A stretch of 64,000 nt of DNA, taken from assembly GCA_022496805.1 (NCBI GenBank), contig CM040092.1:15704113-15768112 (forward strand). The letters run 5' to 3'. Position numbers and translations under genes: made by a program. Positions 10,198 to 21,004 of this stretch are shown here, piece after piece (position 1 is the first letter of the stretch; each line of letters opens with the position of its first letter). This DNA comes from Pohlia nutans (taxonomy: Eukaryota; Streptophyta; Bryopsida; Bryales; Mniaceae). Under the pieces are notes generated by a model, which saw nothing but the letters and a program-made list of their open reading frames with translations, did no database searches and had not been told where the DNA came from.

Positions 10198-12977
10198 CTC
10201 CCACTTTGCGTAGAGCCAAAGCCTCTAAGTCCAAATGCTATTACTAATCGTTGCTGTCGGTCTCTACAAAGACCCTTCGTGAGCACATCCGCCACCATGT
10301 GCTCCGTTGAACAATAATTCAACCGTATAACTCCCAATTCCAACTTCTCCCGAATGAAGTGGTATTGTACATCAATGTGCTTCGTGCGTGAATGATGTGT
10401 AGGGTTCTTTGCAAGTGAAATGCACCCTTGGTTGTCACACATGATCGTTGTAGCCTCACCTTGTGTGCAACTCACATCCGCCATTAGTTGCCTCAACCAA
10501 ATGGCCTCCTTTGTGCCGTGGCTCGTAGCCATGTACTCGGCCTCCACTGTTGATGTCGCCGTGGTTTGTAGCCGCTTGCTATTCCACGATACCGCTCACG
10601 ATCTGACTTTGAACATGTAGCCCGTTGTCGATCTTCGATTGCTCGTGTCTCCCGCGTAGTCCGCATCGCAATAGCCGCTCAACACAATGTCTTTGCCGCC
10701 AAGACACAACTTGACATCGCTTGTGCCATTCAAGTACCGCATGATCCTCTTGACCGCCATCCAATGCATTGAGCCCAGTCTCGCCATGTGTTGACTCACC
10801 ACGCTAATTGGATACGCAAAGTCGGGCCGTGTCGCAATCATCGCATACATCAACGACCCCACCGCTTGCTTGTATGGCACCTCCGCCATCGATTTGGCCT
10901 CCGTCACATAGTCCTCCTCCGAAAGCTTGACAAGCTTGGAGTTTGCATCCAATGGTATTGCCACGGGCTTACAATCCTCCATCTCGAATCTCTTGAGCAC
11001 GTCCATCACATACTTGCCTTGACTCATGGTGATAGTGCGTGTGGCCCTATCTCTCACAAACTCAACACCAAGACAAATATGCAACTCTCCAAGATCACTC
11101 ATCTCGTACTCTCTCTCAAACATGGCTTTTACTGCCTTCATTGAACTTATGAGGCTTGCAAGAATGATCAAATCATCAACATATATGATCACAATCACCA
11201 CATGTTGACCCTCTTGCATGAAGTAGAGACTATGATCCGCAATGCTCCTAGTAAACCTGTGTGCAAGGAGAAACGTGTCAATCTTTTGGTTCCACGCTCT
11301 TGGAGATTGTTTCAACCCATACAATGATTTTTGCAACTTACAAACAAGGTGCTCATTACCTTGTTGTACAAAGCCCTCAGGTTGCACCATGTAGATGTCC
11401 TCTTCCAAATCGCCATTCAAAAATGCAGTCTTCACATCCATATGATGAATCTCCAAGTCCATGGCCGCCCCAATCCCAAGAATGCACCGAATGGTGATGA
11501 ACTTAGTCACGGGAGCAAACGTCTCGTGAAAGTCCACTCCATGAACTTGCGCAAACCCCTTGGCTACTACTCTTGCCTTGTGACGCACCACATTACCTGA
11601 AACATCCCTCTTTGTCCGAAACACCCATTTGCAACCAATGGGGTTGCGATCCTTTGGAATGGGAGTTAATTGCCACGTACCATTAGCAATTAGAGAGTCG
11701 TACTCCTCTTGCATGGCGCGCTCCCACTTGACCGCATCCTCACCTTGCATGGCTTCACGAATGGTCAATGGACCATCCGATAATGCCACATTTGCATGCT
11801 CGTCATCCTTTTGAGGGAGGATGTGATTCTTCCACCATTCTCCAGGTGGCTTGCGCAATCTCTGCGGATACCGCCGATCGCTTGAAAAAGTTTGCTCTTC
11901 TTGCGCGTCATTTGCGCCATTCTTAGTCTTTGAACTCGATGGCACTTCAACAACCTCCGTATCGCCATTTTCGTCATCACTGTCATAATCACCTACATCA
12001 ACAACACTAGGGGACTTGGTGGATGCGTCCACCAACACGTCTCCATTATTCCCACTTGGACCAACCTCCAAAGGAGCCTTCATCGTAAACTCCTCACAAA
12101 ACATCACATCACGTGACCGAATGATCTTCTTCTTCTCCACCGACAAGAGTCTATACGCCTTGGTACCTTCACAATACCCAAGAAACACACATTTTGAGGC
12201 CTTAGCCTCGAGTTTAGTCCTCCGTTCGTCCGGAACCTTTACGTATGTAATGCATCCAAAGATGCGCATGTGTGCAACACATGGTTGCCTCCCACTCCAC
12301 GCTTGCTCCGGGATCATGTCTTCAACTGTGCTTGTTGGACACCGATTGCGAGTGTACACCGCATTCACCACCGCTTCCGCCCAAAGGTCCAACTTCAAGT
12401 TTTGAGCGTGCAACATGCTCCTCGCCATCTCTACAATGGTGCGATTTGCGCGCTCCGCAACTTCATTTTGTTGAGGCATATATGGGGCCAAAGTTTGCCG
12501 TGCGATGCCTTCTTTCTTCAATAGTTCGTCAAACTTCTTGGACATGTACTCGCCGCCATTGTCTGGCCGAAACACCTTGATCTTCATCTCGGATTGGTTC
12601 TCCACCAATGTCTTGAACTCCTTGAACTTGTCAAAGCACTCACTCTTGGCTTTGATTGGATAGAGCCAAATCTTCCTTGAAAAGTCATTGATAAAGTTCA
12701 CAAAGTACTTGCAACCTCCCATCGACGTGGTCTTCATTGGGTCACACACATCCGGATGCACGATCTCTAAAGGTTTGGTTGCCCGTGTTGCCGCTTCACC
12801 CGCAAATGGCAATCGTTGTTGCTTGCCTTCAACGCAACCTTCACAAGTGAATGAAGAAGGATCCACTTTCAATTGATGAAGATCCATCCCGCGTACCATG
12901 CCGCGTAGTGTCTTCACACTCTTGATGTTCAAATGGCCGAGTCGACGACGCCACAACGCCAACTTGTCGTCATTCAA
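10173..12977 (-). pseudogene. Copia pol: integrase, reverse transcriptase, RNase H
   Basis: On the minus strand the frame opens with a GAG-pre-integrase motif (LALWRRRLGHLN) and a Cys pair. The integrase core follows with HPDVCDP, RPDNGGEY and the Glu of QQNEVAERANR. Reverse transcriptase has KARVVAKGF, MDVKTAFLNGDL, KSLYGLKQSPRAW and the YVDD catalytic box. RNase H shows GYCDADYAGD and MEAEYMA. A TGA at 10596-10598 interrupts RNase H in frame, where the family has a Gly or Ser-Gly. Reading resumes in the same frame to 10173, inside the LTR. This part normally belongs to one polyprotein with the protease, but here the two are out of frame. Confidence 0.92.
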
Positions 12978-12988
12978 GTTTGAATGTG

Positions 12989-13600
12989 CTAATGCCGCTT
13001 TTCACTCATATGCACCTTCGAGAACTTGATGTGGTACAAGCCCTCGTCTTCTTCAATGATGGCCACCTCATCTCGACTCGGTGACAACACATAACACCGC
13101 TTATCACTAAACTCAACCCGCAAGTGCTTTGCCACTAATTGCGTCACCGATAGTAAATTTGCCTTTAGTTTGGGAACGTGGAGGACATCTTTGATAGTGA
13201 TTGTCTTCACACGACCCTTCACCTCGGTGTCTACAACAATTTGGCCTTTGCCAAGGGCCTCAAGCACCGTATCATCTCCCAAAATCACTCTCTTTGGGTT
13301 AATGACACAATACGAATGGAAACAAGTTTTATTAGGTGACATGTGGCTTATAGCCCCCGAATCAACAATCCAATCACTCACACTACCGTTGCACGATATG
13401 TGACTAGCTATGTTTGCATACTCATCACCATCCTCAATCCAATCACTCATGCTTGCATCACCCTCGATGCCATCACTCATGCTTGCATCTCCCTCGATGC
13501 CATCACTCATGCTTGCATCACCCTCGATGCCATCACTCATACTTGCATCAAATCTAGCCGTAAATGCGTACTCATCCCCATTATCACGAACTTTGGTGTT
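12989..13600 (-). pseudogene. Copia pol: aspartic protease segment
   Basis: Minus-strand frame with the protease active site WIVDSGAISHMS and typical HVPKLKANLLSV and RCYVLSPS segments. It is in frame with gag across the TAA at 13601-13603 and ends at TAG 12989. The integrase continues one frame over, so about one base was gained or lost near 12990. The N-terminal side carries a 10-residue repeat, MSDGIEGDAS, in tandem (DNA 13440-13540). Confidence 0.85.
13440..13545 (-). repeat. 30 bp in-frame tandem repeat in the copia gag-protease linker
   Basis: Three near-identical 30 bp units encode MSDGIEGDAS. A fourth, diverged unit encodes MSDWIEDGDE. The unit length keeps the frame. Confidence 0.85.
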
Positions 13601-14340
13601 TTATGCACTCTCCTTCTCATTGAATTTACGTTTGTAGCAAAATTTGGCAATGTGGCCCTTCTTACCACAATAAAAACACACCTTGTCGCTTGAGCTCCCA
13701 CCGCCTCCATTCTTTGATTGCTTCGCCACGAGCGCCGCTCCATCTTCTCGAGACTCGTTCTCCTTTCGCCGCGATAGCTCGTGCAACAACCGTGAGGTCA
13801 CATAGTCCAATGTGAGCTCCGAAATGGGTCTTGACTCCAACGCCACGATGAGGTACTTGTATGATAATGGAAGGCTCTCCAAAAGTGTCATCACGATGTC
13901 ACCATCCGTAACTGACACGTCGCAACCGTTGAGTTGATCCGCAAGAGCTTTGACCTTGTTGATGTGCACCAACATGTCATCTTCTTTGCCCATCTCGATG
14001 GTGAAGAACTTGCGCCTCAAAAACAAGATGTTGGCCAATGTCTTTGCTTCGTGAATGTTGCAAAGCTTGGACCATGCTTCCGCGGGTGTCTTGCACGAAC
14101 AAATGTGCGCAAGTTGCGAATCCGCGAGGTTGAGTGCCAAAATGGCAAATGCCTTCTTCTCCCTCCTCTTCTACGCTTGCATATCCCTAGGATCCGTAGA
14201 AGAGAGAGGAGGCTCCTCACTACCCTCGACAATCTCCCACAACTCCTTCTCGGCCATCACTATCTCCATTTTGAACTTCCACAAGTGGAAATTCACCCCA
14301 TCAAACTTGTCCACGACCTTGGGACCCTCACCCCTCAAAA
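13601..14340 (-). pseudogene. Copia gag
   Basis: Minus-strand reading from about 14340 gives FDGVNFHLWKFKM, the usual gag opening. It continues through ILALNLADSQL, AWSKLCNIHE and LPLSYKYLIVALES to the zinc knuckle CFYCGKKGHIAKFC (CX2CX4HX4C) near 13640. A TAG at 14171-14173 replaces an expected Trp (MQA*KRREKKAF) and TAA at 13601-13603 ends it. No ATG is evident at the 5' end, so the start is not assigned. Confidence 0.85.
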
Positions 14341-15172
14341 GATGCTATGATCCTCACTTACGTATGCCTCCCCACACAAATCAAACCTCAAACACAAACA
14401 CACAACTTGTTTTTGTGATTTTGTTTGCTCTAATATTGCACCTTTGTGCACCCAATAGATTCAAAACAAACCCAAACACTAGATCAGCACTTTTGTACTC
14501 CACACACACCTTCCAACACTTAAATGTGAGAGTCCTCACCCAAAAAAATCAAAGAGGCTCACCAAAACCCCTCAAATCACTCAAATGGAGCTCAAAACAA
14601 CTCCAAATGCCTCAATACGACACCTTAGTGTCCCCAATCACTCAATGCACATCAATGACACCTTTGTGTCCCTCAAGAGCACTCACTCAATGTACACGAA
14701 CTCACACAAGTCCCTCAAAACCCCAATTGCATTGAAATTGCTCAAAACCGCACCTTTATGCACAAACTAGCTCCAAATGAAAATTTGAGCACCCCAAGAG
14801 CATGAAACACATGCAACACCTAAAAACAAGTGCCTAATCACTAGAATCAGATGGTAGACCCTCTACAAGAGCCCTCACACCTCACAAATCACTTGCATTC
14901 ACTCAAATGCTCACAATTGAACCAAACGAAGTTCCACTTCGCAAAGAAGAGATAGAAGCAAAAAAGAGGAGATCCAAGGAGAGTGCTGCAACATGTTACT
15001 TCAGCCCATGCACTCCTCCAAGAGACACCAACACTCCAGCAAGCTCCAAAAACTCCAACAAGCTCCAAAAACTCCAACAATGCTCCAAAACCGCCCGTTG
15101 CACACCGACCTCAAAACGCTTGCACAAATGCAATCTAATACTCATGAAACACACATGAGTGGGCCCATAACC
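14341..15172 (-). other. Copia 5' leader
   Basis: Non-coding leader between the 5' LTR and gag, with a short TCCAAAAACTCCAACAAGC direct repeat near 15045-15075. Just inside the LTR the minus strand reads GGTTATGGGCCCA, which is where a primer-binding site should be. The match to a particular tRNA is not obvious. Confidence 0.6.
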
Positions 15173-15429
15173 TATTGAAGGTAGTAGAAGATTGCACAAG
15201 GCACACACAAACACAAGGAATGGGTAGAAAGAGATGATTTTTACTCAAAGGCCTTCCACCTTAAGTAGTGTACACTTAGGAGGTCACCATGGCAAACCAT
15301 ATGGGATAACCCATCACAAGGACACTCTAGAGATCAGCCCATGCCTAACCCCTCCTCCCACACACCATTATTTAGCACCCGAACCTCTTTGGCTTCTAGC
15401 AATACTACCCTACATCATTTACCTCAATA
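15173..15429 (-). repeat. Copia 5' LTR
   Basis: 257 bp partner of 9941-10197, differing at five positions (one A/G, three C/G and one T/C), with ends TATTGA and TCAATA, followed by GGATT. Should carry the promoter for minus-strand transcription. Confidence 0.9.
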
Positions 15430-15559
15430 GGATTCAAAATCCCACCCTAAAGCTACATCCATCCAACTAGTGTCATCCGCGAATTGTCATTCAAAAAACC
15501 CTAGTTCAATAACCCACTACACTCCCTCTAAACTCCTAGAGAACCCTGAGTTCCTCAAT

Positions 15560-16420
15560 ATACGAAAGCCTAAGAGGGTGATAAATCAAATTAGACTAAT
15601 ATATAAAATAATAGACTAACTAATCAACTAAATAATCGAATAAAAGAATAGATTAAAAGATAGGGTAAATAATAAGAAAAAAAGCCAATAAAAATGATAG
15701 GCCAAATGATAGACTAAATTAATAGGCAAATAATCAACTAAAATAATAACCAAAAGAATAGAATAAGAAATAGGCTAACAAGATAGAATAAATGGTAGGC
15801 TAACTTAATAGAATAAATAAGGGAATAAAATGATAGAATAACTAGTAGGCTAAAAGGATAGAATAAATAATAGGCTAAAAGAGTGGAATAATTAATAGGC
15901 TAGAAAAATAGGATAAATAATAGGCTAAAATAATAGAATAAATAAACGGCTAAAAAGATAGAATAAATGATAGGCTAAAATAATAGAATAAATAATCGGC
16001 TAAAAAGATAGAATAAATAATAGGCTAAAATAATAGAATAAATAATCGGCTAAAAAGATAGAATAAAAGGATGGGATAGAATAATAGAATAAAGCAATAG
16101 ACCAAAGAATAGATCAAAGTAAAAGGCTAAAAGAATAAACTAAAACAATAGACTAAATTAGTGAACTAAAATAGTAGACTAAATAATAGACTAAAATAAT
16201 AGAATAAATAATAGACCGAAACAATAGACTAAATCCATAGACTAAAACAATAGGCGAATTAAAAACTAAATTAATAATCCAAAAGAATAGAGCGAAATAA
16301 ACTAATGGACTAATAAATTAGACTAAAGGAATGAATTAGAATAATAGGTCACAATAATAGATCCGAACAGTAGAATAAAATAATAGGGCAAATGGCTCAA
16401 ACGCCCAAAACCCAACGGTT
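15560..16420 (+). repeat. Purine-rich AT minisatellite
   Basis: About 860 bp built from AATAGAATAAATAATAGG and CTAAAA phrases with 10-12 bp sub-units and a ~48 bp higher-order unit that is clearest at 15950-16060 (TAATCGGCTAAAAAGATAG recurs). The plus strand is very A/G-rich with few pyrimidines. No gene. Confidence 0.85.
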
Positions 16421-16799
16421 AAATAGTAAGAAATAAATAAATACCCCAACTTACCTAGACAAAAGGGGATCCTAAAATTGGGCAATCAAAACCACATAAA
16501 ATGTACACAAAGTCGGGAATTAGTCTAATCGGCTAAAATGTCCCGGTTAGATAAATATAAATTACAAAATACATCAAAATCATAGCGGTAACGGTTTACC
16601 ACTAAAGTGGACCGTCTCGACGGTTCATAACTTTCAGCGCTATTGGATAGAGACTACTTACTGTCTCTACCTCTGCCGGAGGGCGCCCGTGGGTTTGGAG
16701 AGACGACTAAAGTTTCAAATAGGCAGTTGCGGTGGCTTTGGAGAAAACACGCTTCAACGCTATTGGGGTGGACAACGAGGAGATCCGAGGGAGAAAGTG
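16421..16799. other. Upstream flank of the piggyBac gene
   Basis: No TTAA-CCC terminus was found here, so the left end of the piggyBac element is not located. A GAGACTAC..GTCTCTACCTC inverted pair sits near 16648-16670. An open frame begins at 16689, but the first in-frame ATG that leads into Arg/Gly-rich coding sequence is at 16800. Confidence 0.4.
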
Positions 16800-17414
16800 A
16801 TGGATTCAGCGTGGCCGTCAACCGGGCTCGCAAAAATGACATTTACCCCTGAAGGTGGTCCAACAGCAGCACGACTAACGCGGGCGGAGAAGGGCAAAGC
16901 CATATGTGAAGAGAATTGCGTGGACGTGGGTGAAATAGAGCCTGTAACACCTCGGATGATCCAAAACCTCAGCATCGTAGTGGCCATAAGTCCAGAGCCA
17001 CCACTGGCAAAGAGGTTGCGCTCCCAACATCTCACTCCACAGTCGGGTTCTCCAGTTCCAATATCCGCTGCACAAGTGCGCGTGACCAAGATCCAAGGAG
17101 GAAGGGGTCGCGCAACAGCCAGAGGGCGAGGCTGTGAGGGACGACGAACAAATTTGACGCCTGATGTAGACATGCTTGAATCGTTGCGCGATGAAGTAAT
17201 GCCGAGCCGTGGACGTGGCCGCGGAAGACCGCGACGGAGAAGGCGAGGCAGTCAAGAAGGCATTACTACTATGTCTTTGGCCGACCATGATGTCCATCTC
17301 AATGTTCGCAACGCCAGAGGTTGTCTCTCTACGGGGGAACCGAGGACGGAGTGTGTCTGTGCGTGCACGTGGTGGAGGTCCGCCGAGGCGTGGAGTTGCA
17401 CACGGCGAAGTAGA
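16800..17414 (+). pseudogene. Probable N-terminal exon of the piggyBac transposase gene
   Basis: The frame from the ATG at 16800 encodes a basic, Pro-rich segment and then GRGRGRPRRRRRG, an AT-hook or RGG-like stretch around 17205-17250. Beyond about 17262 the Arg/Gly-rich reading is better in the next frame (SLRGNRGRSVSVRARGGG, to about 17414), so a frameshift or splice is needed. A donor (GAGGTTTGTT at about 17414) and an acceptor (CGCCGGCAG, ending about 17548) would join it to the transposase frame. N-terminal regions of piggyBac proteins are poorly conserved, so the assignment rests on position and composition. Confidence 0.4.
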
Positions 17415-17503
17415 GGTTTGTTGATGGATCGCTTTCATTGCCTGCATTCTGTCATTTGCTTGGTTTAAGTCGACCCTATAGTTGAACTACACGCTGGATT
17501 GAG

Positions 17504-20177
17504 TTGGAATGCATTGGATTCAAATTTGGTTACGTTTTGCGCCGGCAGGCTAAGCAGGAGTTCCCGATCGCACCTCTATCCCCGCCTCTAGTTGTCCCTG
17601 ATGCTAGTGAGTTCTCCCCTCCTACAACAAGGCAGAAATCAATGGACTCAATCCTGTGTCGAAGACCGCAGCTACTCCATGAGTTCTGTGTGCCTGAAGA
17701 CGACGTGATTTGCCCAGGCAGCCACAATCCCCGTCCTGCACTTGATGTCGCGTCGGCGATAGGGAGTGCGGGTTCAAGCTTGGTGAGGCAAACACCCCGC
17801 AACAACATCCGGTCGCCCTTAGGCTTCGCGGGTGGAGTTGATCTCAATCGTCTCGTAGGATCACTTCGGAATTGCTCCAACATGGGCCTTGTGCAACTGC
17901 ATCCTACACGGCTGAATTTCAGCGAAGGTGGCGATGGCGTGCCGACGAATCCCCAAAGGCAACAGCGTGCGCATGGGCCCGTTAGTACTGATGGTACCCC
18001 AAGGAGGAGGGCTTGGCCTAAACTTCATGGGAAGGAGAATACAAATGACGGCATCCGCGACGCTCACTACGACATGGATACGGACCTGGAGCAGCCTTCC
18101 TTCACCCATTCAGGTGGGCATCCGTTGCTAAGAGTTCGAATTCGATTGATTGATCTAGTATGGGGGGGTGAATTCATAAAAATCTCATTTCGTCACGCTT
18201 TTGATTATGTGGTCGCCGAGGTCAAATGCGGAGATGGCCTAGAACCCTGCTACAAAGTAGACTTATGCGATGATCCATCTTCGTCCGACAATATTGATCA
18301 CGAATCGGAGGATGGCGCGCCAGCTACAGTAGGCGAGGCCAGTCGTTCTCGAAGAGGGCGTGCAACTACTACACGGCCCGCACATACACCACTAGCGCCG
18401 GCTATTGAGGTCGAGGAGGATTTGCTCTCGGAATATGATGCCGACTCGGATTGGCAACCTGGTACACTTGACTCTGGCCGCCTCGACGACGAAATCTCTG
18501 ATGGTGGCTCGAAATTTGACAAGATTGAGGATGACCCCGTGCGCATCCTCGGCAACCTCGGTATATATGGCGCCGGCCCACGACATGAGGCCGAGAGTGC
18601 GGAAGAACGATACCATGACTCAAACTGGCACTCGAAGACTTGGTCATTGCGACCAAGGAATCCATTCACCGGGCCGCGTCCGGGTCCGACATGGCAGATG
18701 GGTGACGAGGACAGAGCACCGGTAGAGTATTTTTTGCTATTTTGGGATGAGCAAATACAACGCAAGCTTGTCACAAAGAGTAACTCCTACGCTGACTACC
18801 GTGACACAGTCACCAGGCGCAGAAAGGGAGGCGACATGACGACGAGATCTATTGCTTTGAGTGAGCATCGGAAGTTCCTCGGCATCTGTGCGGTGATGGC
18901 CATTCGACGACAGCCAGGCATGAGGAGTTACTGGAGATCGGGATCAAAGCCACTCTATTGCGCAGATATAGCAGCGACCCTGAGCCGTTGGCGCTTTGAG
19001 TACATATTGCGTTGCCTCCATATGACGCCTATGGACTCTTTTGTCACAGACAAGGCAGACCCGAGTTACGATCTGATTGGCAAAGTACGCTGGATAGTCG
19101 ACGCTCTCATTGTAAACTACATGTTGTACTGGAATCCGTCGGAGTTCCTTTGCGTGGACGAAGCTATGATCTTCTATAACGGCAAATTCTGTGGGTTCAA
19201 GCAATATATGCCCGCTAAGCCCATAACGCACGGGATAAAATTATGGTGTGTGGCCGACGCAGCATCCAAGTTTGTGCTGAACTTTGAAGTATATGTAGGA
19301 GCGACGAACGAGTGGCGGTTGAGGTTGCCACAAAATCCACTCGGCAAAGGCGCGTCAATTATGACCCGCCTAACTGAGCCCTTCCGTGGCCATTGGTACA
19401 CAGTAGTTATGGATAACTACTTTGCGGGCCCGTTACTCTTTGAAGAGATGCTTCGTTTGGGCTTTTATTGTGTTGGGACCGTCAACCCGAAGAGGAAGGG
19501 CTTCCCTTCAAGCCTGGTGATTCGGAAGACAAATGTTGCTCGACGGACGCTACTCATTCAGACTCACAGAGACGGCCATATGGCAGCTGTACAGTGGCAA
19601 GACACAAAGGGCGTTTCCTTTGTGAGCACAGCGGCAGATCCCTTTGTTACTGGCGGAGTAACAACTTCTCGTAATAGTGGCTCCCGAAGGCGTGAAGTCT
19701 CAACCTCACCAATTCAGATTATGTACTCGAGTTACATGAGAGGCGTTGATGTCTCCGATCAACTCCGAGTGAGCTACTCTACTCAGATCAGGACGATGAA
19801 GTGGTGGCACCTCGTCTTCTTCTTTTGCCGAGACACCACCCTCACGAATGTTTACGTTGTCTACCGTGAGCATTGTCGGCAAAAGGACGGCGTACAATGG
19901 CGCATGATGACTTTCAGATGTCTGTGGCCTACTCGTTGATGTACAGGGTCCCCTGCCAATTCAAGCTCCACGTCCTTACCGAGTTGGCGATTACAATGAC
20001 CAAAGAGCTTCACACCGACCCCACTTGGTCGACCATGGTGTGCACGTTCTACATCACAGCGTTCGTACCTCCCTCCGCCGTGTCTGCTATCTCTGCCAAA
20101 AACGGACGTACCACATTTGTCCTCGCTGCGAAGTGTGTATGTGCATCGGTGCATGCTTTATCGCACATCATGCATGA
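17504..20177 (+). pseudogene. piggyBac-family transposase (DDE_Tnp_1_7), frame-broken near the 3' end
   Basis: A long open frame (17504-19939, 811 codons) holds an acidic N-terminal part and the piggyBac core from about residue 405. The catalytic Asp residues are present: LCVDEAM (D552), VVMDNYFAGPL (D637) and GVDVSDQLR (D749, D752), with spacing close to that of the moth enzyme. The family motif (D/H)DFQMSVAYSL follows one frame over (about 19900-19935). The Cys-rich C-terminal domain, CYLC..CPRCEVCMC..C, follows in a third frame, ending at TGA 20175-20177. Two small frameshifts between about 19880 and 19965 therefore separate intact-looking parts. Unspliced introns are possible but no good sites were seen. 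The open frame starts with TTG. The first in-frame ATG is at 17642, so translation probably begins in the upstream exon. Confidence 0.85.
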
Positions 20178-21004
20178 TAAATGACTTCAGTGTTGTTTCA
20201 TGTGCGCAGAACTAGCGGCTCTTTGGAAGATGCCAAGGTTTCACAACATGATTAGACGTTGGAAGCATGAGATCACAACGCTCTTAGGATCCACGTCGTG
20301 ATTCAACTAACGACTGGAAACAGTAGGAGCAAACGCGGATGAGGTATACGTTTTGATGGTTATAGTCGTACATACAGGTTCAAGCTCTCATTGCGCACCT
20401 CAAATTTTGTCATCTTTGATCGAGGTTGCGCTAGTTTCTATGATAATTGGTTTCGTGTGCATCTCCATTTTGCAGTTTGGTAGGGCACTTGGACATAGTT
20501 TGCCTTGGCCTCGCACAACGTCTCTTTTTCAAAGTAGTTGATAGCAATGAAGGTTTGGATACGTTATGTATTTCTTCTCCTTTTTAGCTTACAGAAAAAT
20601 ATTGTATTTTTAAAAAAAAAATTAAATTTGAGATCTACGAGCATCAATAGATTACAAGCACCATTCTCTATGCATGGGATAATAATGATAATAATAACAT
20701 TGGACCATTTTGAATAATGAATCTCTTGAGAGTAGTCCTAAAAAAGCTCTGCAAATTCTGAAACAACTTGGTTTAGATTTGGTTTTGTGCTCTCTTTCTA
20801 ATAAAGTATACCACCTAATAAAATAAAATTTGGGGGGTTATATCACTACCAATACGGAAGATTACCTCTAAAAACACACAAGTTTTATGAACACTCCACT
20901 TTCTATAAATTACCAAAAAAAACAAATATTCTACAGAAAGAATAATCTCTACTTACAACCACAACTGGTTCCCTTACTTTACTCATAAATAATACAATTT
21001 AGAT
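20178..21004. other. 3' flank of the piggyBac gene, no gene
   Basis: AT-rich. No GGG-TTAA terminus that would mark the right end of the piggyBac element was found. Confidence 0.45.

Larger units (their letters stand above)
9941..15429 (-). mobile_element. Full-length Ty1/copia LTR retrotransposon, inactivated
   Basis: 5489 bp bounded by two 257 bp LTRs and a GGATT duplication. Minus-strand order is gag with zinc knuckle, protease, integrase, reverse transcriptase, RNase H, which is diagnostic of copia. The gag-pol frame is broken by nonsense codons at 14171-14173, 13601-13603 and 10596-10598 and by a single-base frameshift near 12990, so this copy is unlikely to be autonomous. LTR similarity indicates a recent insertion. 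A leader of about 830 bp (14341-15172) separates the 5' LTR from gag. Confidence 0.93.
8648..15506. mobile_element. Candidate host DNA element with terminal inverted repeats, containing the copia insertion
   Basis: ATTGAACTAGGGTTTTTGTA at 8648 is matched in inverted orientation at 15487-15506 (minus strand ATTGAACTAGGGTTTTTTGA), about 20 of 22 bases. Removing the copia element and one target copy leaves about 1.36 kb. The interior holds a GC-rich block (8910-9660). No target duplication or transposase was identified, so the class is open and the call rests on the end match. Confidence 0.35.

Noticed and set aside
19873..20184. 103-codon frame after the piggyBac core as a separate gene
   Set aside because: Its first ~20 residues are the piggyBac core continuing after a frameshift; the rest is a shadow of the Cys-rich domain in the next frame.
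16421..20700. Searched for TTAA-CCC termini bounding the piggyBac transposase gene
   Set aside because: None convincing was found on either side, so the autonomous element's ends are not called and the link to the MITEs stays an inference.
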